Assembly: GCA_949825025.1 (NCBI GenBank)
Contig: OX463785.1
Coordinates: forward strand, 10,169,971-10,233,970
From: Siphlonurus alternatus
Taxonomy: Eukaryota > Arthropoda > Insecta > Ephemeroptera > Siphlonuridae
Length of the DNA: 64,000 bases
Direction of reading: 5' to 3'
Shown: positions 57,488 through 64,000 of the stretch, one piece after another
Numbering within the stretch: position 1 is the first letter of the stretch
Layout: each line of letters begins with the position of its first letter
Notes under the pieces: generated by a model
Told to the model about the DNA's origin: nothing
The model's database searches: none
What the model saw: the letters and a program-made list of their open reading frames with translations, nothing else
Made by a program: the position numbers and the translations under genes

Positions 57488-60400
57488 ATGACGGATAAGC
57501 AAGCTGAAAAGTTATTAGTCGCTGCGAGGCACCAGGCCAAGTTTATTGAGGATATTTTTAAGCAAAAAAATGTGGCAATGCATTCACCTCAGCAAGGCCT
57601 TGTTGAAGTATCTCAACCGTCATTCCTCGCCGCCTTCTACGAAACTACAACGCCAGTTGTTGTAGTTTCAGCCAAAAAATCTGAACAAGTGCCAATGGTG
57701 AGTACTGCAGTAATTAGAATTTTTATTCCTTTTTTTTTTTTTTAGCTTTTCAACTGCAATGAACCCTCTATAATAGGGTACTGGACTGCATGAACTTAAC
57801 CTCCCGGCTCTTCGTAGACCCTACTTTTTGTGGGTCCCTTCCAAACCGGGGCGGCCGTGGCCTAAGTATCATAATCCATCCCAGCATTCGCCTGGTTGTA
57901 ACTGAGGAAACCATGGAAACCTCAGTCAGGATGGTCGGCAATTGATGGAGGATGCCATCAATCACCTCCCGGATGCACGAGTGGGTGTTCTTTAGCAACC
58001 GCCACTTGTGAAAAGTTTGGCGGTGCATGGCTGGGATTGAACTCACGACCATCCGATTACGAATCAGAGGCGTATACCACTGCGTCAAGTGCCCGGTTTA
58101 TTCCTTTTGTATCAATGATACTGTATGTTTACGTACATTACATGCATCAGTCTAAAGAAACAGATCTTTGATTACCTGTAGACTCAATGGCGCTTAGCCT
58201 TGAGACATATATGTCTAAACACTCTAAATGTATGCAAATGTCTAGCCGGTCTGGCAATGTTAAAAAGCAAATATTATAATGATCGCCACGCGCAGTCAAA
58301 CTACACGTAAACCAAGGAAAATTCATATTTATATATTATCCTCCATGACGTACGTAAACCAAAAGATCTGTAATACTGTTTTATTACTGTCGATGGGGGC
58401 CCTGTGTGGTTGAACCGGCTGCACTACCCTAACGACGGCCCTGAAAATATATATGATACTGTACTTGCAGGCACTGACTTCTAGCAAAACGGATTCAGGT
58501 CCAGCACAGATGCTGGAAGTTACTGGAACTCCTCTGGAGGCTCCGTTCTCAGCAGAGGATCTTTGTTTGATCGACAACGTTGAGCAACCAGTCGTGCCAG
58601 AGCAGACTTATCATCCTCTTGACACAGATTTTGCCAGGTAATACCCCTTGAATTTACTGCAAATAATTTCTTAATGTTTGACCTCAGTTACTACTTACTA
58701 CGGAGTCAAAAGAAATTTCTGTCAGACGGAATCGAATGACATAAATTTTAAAAATTCGAGAATGATCTAAAATTTAATCGTTTATGGTTTAAGCAGATTC
58801 GATAGCTTCATTTCCAGTTTCTGTCCATAAGGCGAATGTTAAGGTAGAGATAATACTGATCAGCTGGCCCAATGCTAAAAAAATCCCATTCATAAAAATT
58901 ATGAAAAAAATTTAAAGTGTTCTCCTCTACATCCCCTATCAGTAGGTAAAATATCAGGTATACAAAAACGAGCTAGTTTTTGAGTTATTAATTTTTAAAG
59001 TTGACCAATTTAACATGGAAGTTCCATTTCTCAATGTTAAATTAGTCAACTTTAAAAATTAATAACTCGAAAACTAGCTCGTTTTTGTATACCTGATATT
59101 TTACCTACTGATAGGGGATGTAGAGGAGAACATTTTAAATTTTTTTCATAATTTTTATGAATGGGATTTTTTTAGCATTGGGCCAGCTGATCAGTATTAT
59201 CTCTACTTTAAACTTCTATCTCAGTTTTCTCAAAACTGATCAGACATCTACTTCCAAATTTGCATGTCATCTATTGATGGCGAGTTTCTAAGATCTCTGC
59301 AAGTCTTGTTCAATTCAAAGGGTCCGATTTCCGAGATCTCAATTTAATGAGGTACATTAAACATTTTTTTTTTTTTTTTTCATATGTCTCATATGAGACA
59401 CAAAACTAAAATGATATTTTTTTTTCCTTTTGACTGTATTTTGTTTTTTTTTATTTGTTTTTATTTATTCACATTAAATATCAGTTAATTGATACATTGT
59501 GACTACATGTACTAAACATTTAATGAAATAGAAATAGCTGTAAGAACAAAAAAAGATTATTTTCATTTCTTATTTTTCTTCAGAACTAAGGACTGACAAT
59601 AACTAACATATACGTACTTGAATAGATAATATATTTTATGTGCTGTATTGATATTTCATTCTTTGTTATAAAATACATATCGTCCTTCGTCCGGAATAAT
59701 GAGCTATCTGCTTACCACGATCTCATTGTAATAATAAGCTGTCTGTTTTTTAAAGTGAACACAATTATGAGCTGTAAATCACTATAAAATAAAGCTCAAA
59801 ATTACACTCACCTGAAATAGCAGATAGCTCATTATTACAATGAAATTGTGGTAAGCAAATAGCTATTATTCCAGGGACGATATACCACTCTGAATTCTGA
59901 TTGGTTAAAATGCTAGACTTTGATTTTAGCTTAAAGCTGAACTATCCTAATTCTAATTGGCTTAATTTGAAAATTAATTTAATGGTTTAATTTTTAATAG
60001 ACTCTAATGTTACTGTACCTTCTTCTTGTCCAGGTTAATTCTACTTCGCTATGCTGAGAAGATAGGTTCCGTGCGCAAACATCACAAGATATCTTCCGAT
60101 GATATCGTTCCCGTGTTCATGATTTGCAATGGTACGGATGGTCTCAACTATGTTCTGCTGGTATCGGAAAGCAACGGGACTTCGCGAGCCTCGAGAATGT
60201 TTGCAGAACAAGAAGAGAAGTGTGAAGAGAAGAAAATGGTGGATTTGCGGAAGAAAGCTCAACAAATGACGAGAGTCTATGTGTCGTCTGGAGGGAAACC
60301 TCGTCATGTGCCACCAGTGAGTAGAGAATAGTGAAGACATAATTTCTGATATACACGATTTTCAGGTAGCCTCCATGCGCGCCGCCCTAGCGTACATACA

Positions 60401-63400
60401 GCAGATGCGCACAGTGTTATTTAAATGGAGAATATAAAATTGAATAACTGTCTTAAAAATTGATGTAAGACTAAATGAAAAATTTTAGTGTGACGAGTAA
60501 ACAAACTTTTAATACATCAACCTGCAAGGCGCAAATTTCTTCATCCCCCTTTTTTTTTATTAGGAATTTCTTTACCTGCTTACGGCCTGTCGCTAGACCC
60601 TTACGTATCTAATGGTGGAAAAAACAACTGAGGCAGAGCTGAGTAGAAGGGATGAACATCGTATAATATTTGAACCAATCAGATTTTTTTATTATTATTT
60701 TTATTATTTAAGGGTTAAGTTTTATGTTGTTATATACTGTACCTTCACTTACTATAGGTCTAGCTATTATAACATTAGGAGAAACATTAACAAAAAAATA
60801 TACATTTAAGGCTTCATAAATATGCTAAAACAGCACCACAAAAAGTCGGGAAGTTAAATTTAGTCACTGGAAGCTTTAAGTATTCCCCGTTGTGAAAAAA
60901 AAACTCCATAAGAGTCTATGTTAGAAACAAATTTTTTCTCGGCAACTATTAAAGCAATCAATTAGAAAACATCTCCAACCCACCCATTTAATGATCTTCT
61001 GATATTGAATCAAGAACTCATTTTTCTCTAAAAAAAATCTTTTATGGCAAAAAAGCAATTCAATTTTTTCTCTTTCACAACCTCTTTTTAATTAATCATA
61101 CTGTACTATCTATTTTCATTTCTTATGCTTTATATATACAACATCTAGGAGCAATCACCCCCCCCCCCTTTTTTTTTCCAGATCCAGACTGAGCGTTACC
61201 TGGAGTTCAGCGGTCTGCAACGCCAGGTGATCCTGGATGATGGTTCCAAACTGGAGGAGGACATTGGCTTCAGGGTGAAGACCAACTGGAAACTGAGGGG
61301 AGACAACCTGGATGCCCCAGTTCCTCTTGGAGCAGTCTGCACCCTGGTTAGTGTACCCTCTCATCCTGCATGTAAATTTATTTTTGTATTTATGGATACA
61401 GGTCCTCAATTAATGTCATTTTTTTTTTCCTATATTTTTTTAAATTCTTGTAACACTTTTTAAAATTGTGCTGTAAAGCGCTGTGACGTCATTGTCATAG
61501 ATTGGCATAGGGAAAGTAAAGTTCTGCAGTACTATTTTAATACAATCAAAATGGTTTATTTTCCTTAAATTTAATGTTAGAGAGTTTTTTAAAAAAAAAA
61601 TAAACCATGGGATATTATTGATTTATATATTTATTTATTATTTATTTATTTTATTATTTTATTATTTTTTAATTTTTTTAATACCCAACTCGAGGTTTTC
61701 TATCCAAATACTGTACAGTTAAATTATCATGCAGGTTGTCCATTAATGTTTTTCATAATTAAATTTATTCATTTAATATTTGAGTGATCAAATTTAGAAC
61801 TACAGTACAGGTCTATCCTTTAGCCCTATGCTTCTAACATGAGTAATTAAGTATTAATGTCACCACGACGGCCATTACTCAATATTTTCCGATTATAATT
61901 TAAATTATTTGAAAATATTTTTAGCCCATAAAATAAAGAACAAAATAACAGACTTTGGCTTGCTGTAAAAATAATAATAATAATAAAAAACTTGGATTTT
62001 AATTAATTATTATTATTATTTATTTTTATTTATTTATTTATTTTTTTTTTTTTTTTTCATGTGAAATTTGACTAAAAGTCACAGCAGTCCCCATTTAAAG
62101 CAATGCTAATTTCAATGCTGAATGTCTTGAAAATTTCACGGAATTTGATCTCTCTTTTTTTATTATTATTATTTTTTTTTTTCATGGAAATTATTTCATG
62201 GTGATCAGGAAGGTTTGCTGAAATTTTAACGGACTGCATTCCCCGTGCATAAAACTTGAACATTTTCCATTGTTCCCTCCAGGAGTACTTTCTCGACCGA
62301 GAGTTTGTCAAGCTGGAGACTGGTGGGATGTTGGCCGAGATTTCGCTGCTGCTTCAACTGACCGAGCACCTTGAGAAGGCCTCGAGTGACCTTCAACTGA
62401 CCTTCGTGCCAGGTTTCACCAGCGACCTTGACCCCGTTGACCTCGCCAGGGATATCATGAGCAAGTGTCGAGCAGCAACCGCGACCAGTAATACCTCCAA
62501 GAATGAGGGTGAGCGTTCACCTGAAACCTTTTAAAGTATAACCTGAGAATTTGTCTGTCAAGGTCAAACCATAAAAAAAGACGTGGCAACACTGTAGCGT
62601 ACTAGTAATGTGAATCTGAGAGAGTGGGAGGTGACTACTGTCCATGTTATCGCTTATTAATAACAATCAACGCCACGGTTCGAAAAATATGAAAAATTTA
62701 AGAAAAATAGCCTAAAAAATTAGGTTTTAGTAAAATAAATTATTAAAAAAATCTGTCAATCAGTTTTTTTGCAATGCTAATTAACAAATTCAAATTTAAT
62801 ATTGAAAGGATACAAAATTCAAAATTTTATTCAATTAATTATAAAATAACCAACAGTTAAGAAATTCTGAAATAAATCAGGGTAATTGGAAGACTGTTGT
62901 AAGCTTACATAATTAATTTGAAGAACATCTGTCAACATGACATATTTCGTCCAAAATTCTCAGGTTAAGCCTTAAGAATAGGGTCTCAAAAATTGCAAAA
63001 GTAATTTGGAAAAACAGTAAAAACTTGTTATTACGTAAAATCAAAGGACCCAGAAAATTAGGTTTACTTTATATCAAGTTTTTCCTATACCTGAATTTTT
63101 TATTATTTTTTATGGGATCCCCATCTCCTTTACTGAATTTTACCTAACAACAAGTTACGAGCTTTTACTGTATTGTCTTTTCAATTATTTTTAATCACAA
63201 TATGAACATGAAAAAAAAGAAAGAATTCTTTCTCTATTGGCTTGTAAGAACAAGAAATAAAATGGCTTAAACGTCAACATGTGGGCATTAGAAAAGAAGA
63301 AGAAGACTTTTCTCACACTAATAGAGATATCTTCTCTCGTCCGCAATAATGAGCTATCTGCTCCACGATCTCGTTGCAATAATGAGCTGTCTGCTATTTC

Positions 63401-63553
63401 AGATGAATGCAATATTGAGCTTTAAATCTTTATAAAATAAGGCTCAAAATTGCGCTCACCTGACAGAGCAGACAGCTCATTATTGCAACACGGTCGTGGA
63501 GCAGATAGCTCATTATTGTGGACGAGGGACGATATATTATCTACTTCTACTTT

Positions 63554-63584
<31 letters not shown>

Positions 63585-64000
63585 ATTAAGATGTTTTAAA
63601 AAATTCAGTTTCTATGATGCCTCTAATTTGATCAGTTGCTCTATTGGAAGTACATCATTCAAACTAAATTTAATTTAAACGGGCTTAAACTAAGACTTGA
63701 AAGACCTGGTTGGTTGGTTGGTATTTTGGGGCAATTTATTTATTTATTTATTTTTATTCCATCCAAATTACAAAAGAAAAATACAAGTAAAAAAGGATGC
63801 GGATAACCAGCAAAGCACCACAGGCACTATTGACACTTGACAATTGACACTTGAAAGACCATTTTGTTTATTTTCAATAGAGTTTGTGTGGTTCAAAATT
63901 GTGAATTAATATCTTTGAAATTTAGATATGTAATGCTGACATTTCTTTTGCAGTTCCTTTGCTAGTGAATTTGTTGGCTGCCGTTGAAAAAGAGTCTCGA
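57488..64000 (+). CDS. Unrecognised protein, first six exons (366 codons), runs off window
   Basis: Exons 57488-57697 (ATG 57488, in-frame stop 12 bp upstream), 58471-58637, 60034-60316, 61182-61346, 62283-62508 and 63954-64000 join in frame to 366 residues. The protein starts MTDKQAEKLLVAARHQAKFI and appears globular and soluble: an amphipathic N-terminal helix, a mixed segment (ARLILLRYAEKIGSVRKHHK, IVPVFMICNGTDGLNYVLLV), a charged helix (FAEQEEKCEEKKMVDLRKKA), then IQTERYLEFSGLQRQVILDD, EYFLDREFVKLETGGMLAEI and VPLLVNLLAAVEKESR at the window edge. No signal peptide or membrane span is visible. I do not recognise the family; the later exons outside the window may hold a diagnostic domain. 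Confidence 0.85.
57734..58096 (-). mobile_element. Full-length tRNA-derived SINE
   Basis: On the minus strand the head reads CCGGGCACTTGACGCAGTGG (A box), an anticodon-like TGATTCGTAATCGG, and GGTCGTGAGTTCAATCCC (B box). It is followed by a body containing GGCCACGGCC and AACCAGGCGAATGCTGGGAT and ends in poly(A). A 12-bp duplication TTTATTCCTTTT is at 57722-57733 and 58097-58108. It lies in intron 1 of the unrecognised gene. Confidence 0.92.
58839..59211. mobile_element. Palindromic MITE with TTAA target, family B
   Basis: TTAAGGTAGAGATAATACTG and the inverse CAGTATTATCTCTACTTTAA bound it. GATCAGCTGGCCCAATGC is mirrored perfectly. The inner arms are the same as at 52154-52513. Confidence 0.88.
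59678..59882. mobile_element. Palindromic MITE, family A
   Basis: TATCGTCCTTCGTCCGGAAT to GGGACGATA, with the GAGCTATCTGC arms; the right arm has a small deletion. Confidence 0.8.
63015..63170. mobile_element. Mariner/pogo-like MITE, family J
   Basis: CAGTAAAAACTTGTTATTAC on the left mirrors a right end ending GCTTTTACTG. The interior TTTTTCCTATACC and TTTATGGGATCC match 21210-21394. Confidence 0.7.
63328..63534. mobile_element. Palindromic MITE, family A
   Basis: TATCTTCTCTCGTCCGCAAT on the left, GACGAGGGACGATA on the right, with the GAGCTATCTGC arms; TA flanks the right end. Confidence 0.85.

Noticed and set aside
58000..58096. tRNA-like sequence with A and B boxes
   Set aside because: It is the head of a SINE with poly(A) tail and target duplications; the acceptor stem and 3' side do not form a functional tRNA.

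Overview
This is a window of animal nuclear DNA: small GC-rich exons with GT-AG splice sites are separated by AT-rich introns full of short transposons. The lineage looks arthropod-like. The LMBR1-family protein resembles insect members as I recall them, and the SINE core (GGCCACGGCC ... CAGCATTCGCC) resembles arthropod SINEs I know, but the species cannot be fixed from the sequence alone.

Layout. 1-13692 holds no identifiable gene; it is mostly nonautonomous DNA transposons, including an 0.98-kb hAT-like element nested inside a 2.84-kb one. 13693-21659 (+) carries nine coding exons, to the stop codon, of an LMBR1/LMBR1L-family multispanning membrane protein; its first coding exon was not found. 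21660-25200 is 3'-flank plus a 5'-truncated LINE reverse transcriptase. 25707-28559 (-) is a complete four-exon gene for mitochondrial ribosomal protein uL18m (MRPL18). It is divergently paired with a very large gene (+), coding 30127-53919 in 12 coding exons, for a predicted 2757-residue Arg/Ser-rich, Pro-rich, mostly disordered protein that looks like a nuclear RNA-processing factor. Its exon 5 is 5.7 kb long and contains two recent tandem repeats. 53920-57487 is intergenic and full of palindromic elements. From 57488 to the window end (+) lie the first six exons (366 codons) of a gene I do not recognise.

Repeats are the most distinctive part. There are at least three MITE families in three to five copies each. 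Several elements use TTAA targets, and two pairs of these sit exactly back to back. There are hAT-type elements with readable 8-bp target duplications, a 2.66-kb foldback element with arms of about 640 bp, and two SINEs with different pol III heads (tRNA-like and 5S rRNA-like) joined to the same 3' module. All splice phases were checked by hand and stay in frame through the MRPL18, Arg/Ser-rich and 3'-end genes and through the LMBR1 exons present.

The genes do not form an operon or pathway. The only gene-level arrangement of note is the head-to-head MRPL18 / Arg/Ser-rich gene pair, with about 0.3 kb between the start of one and the probable leader exon of the other.
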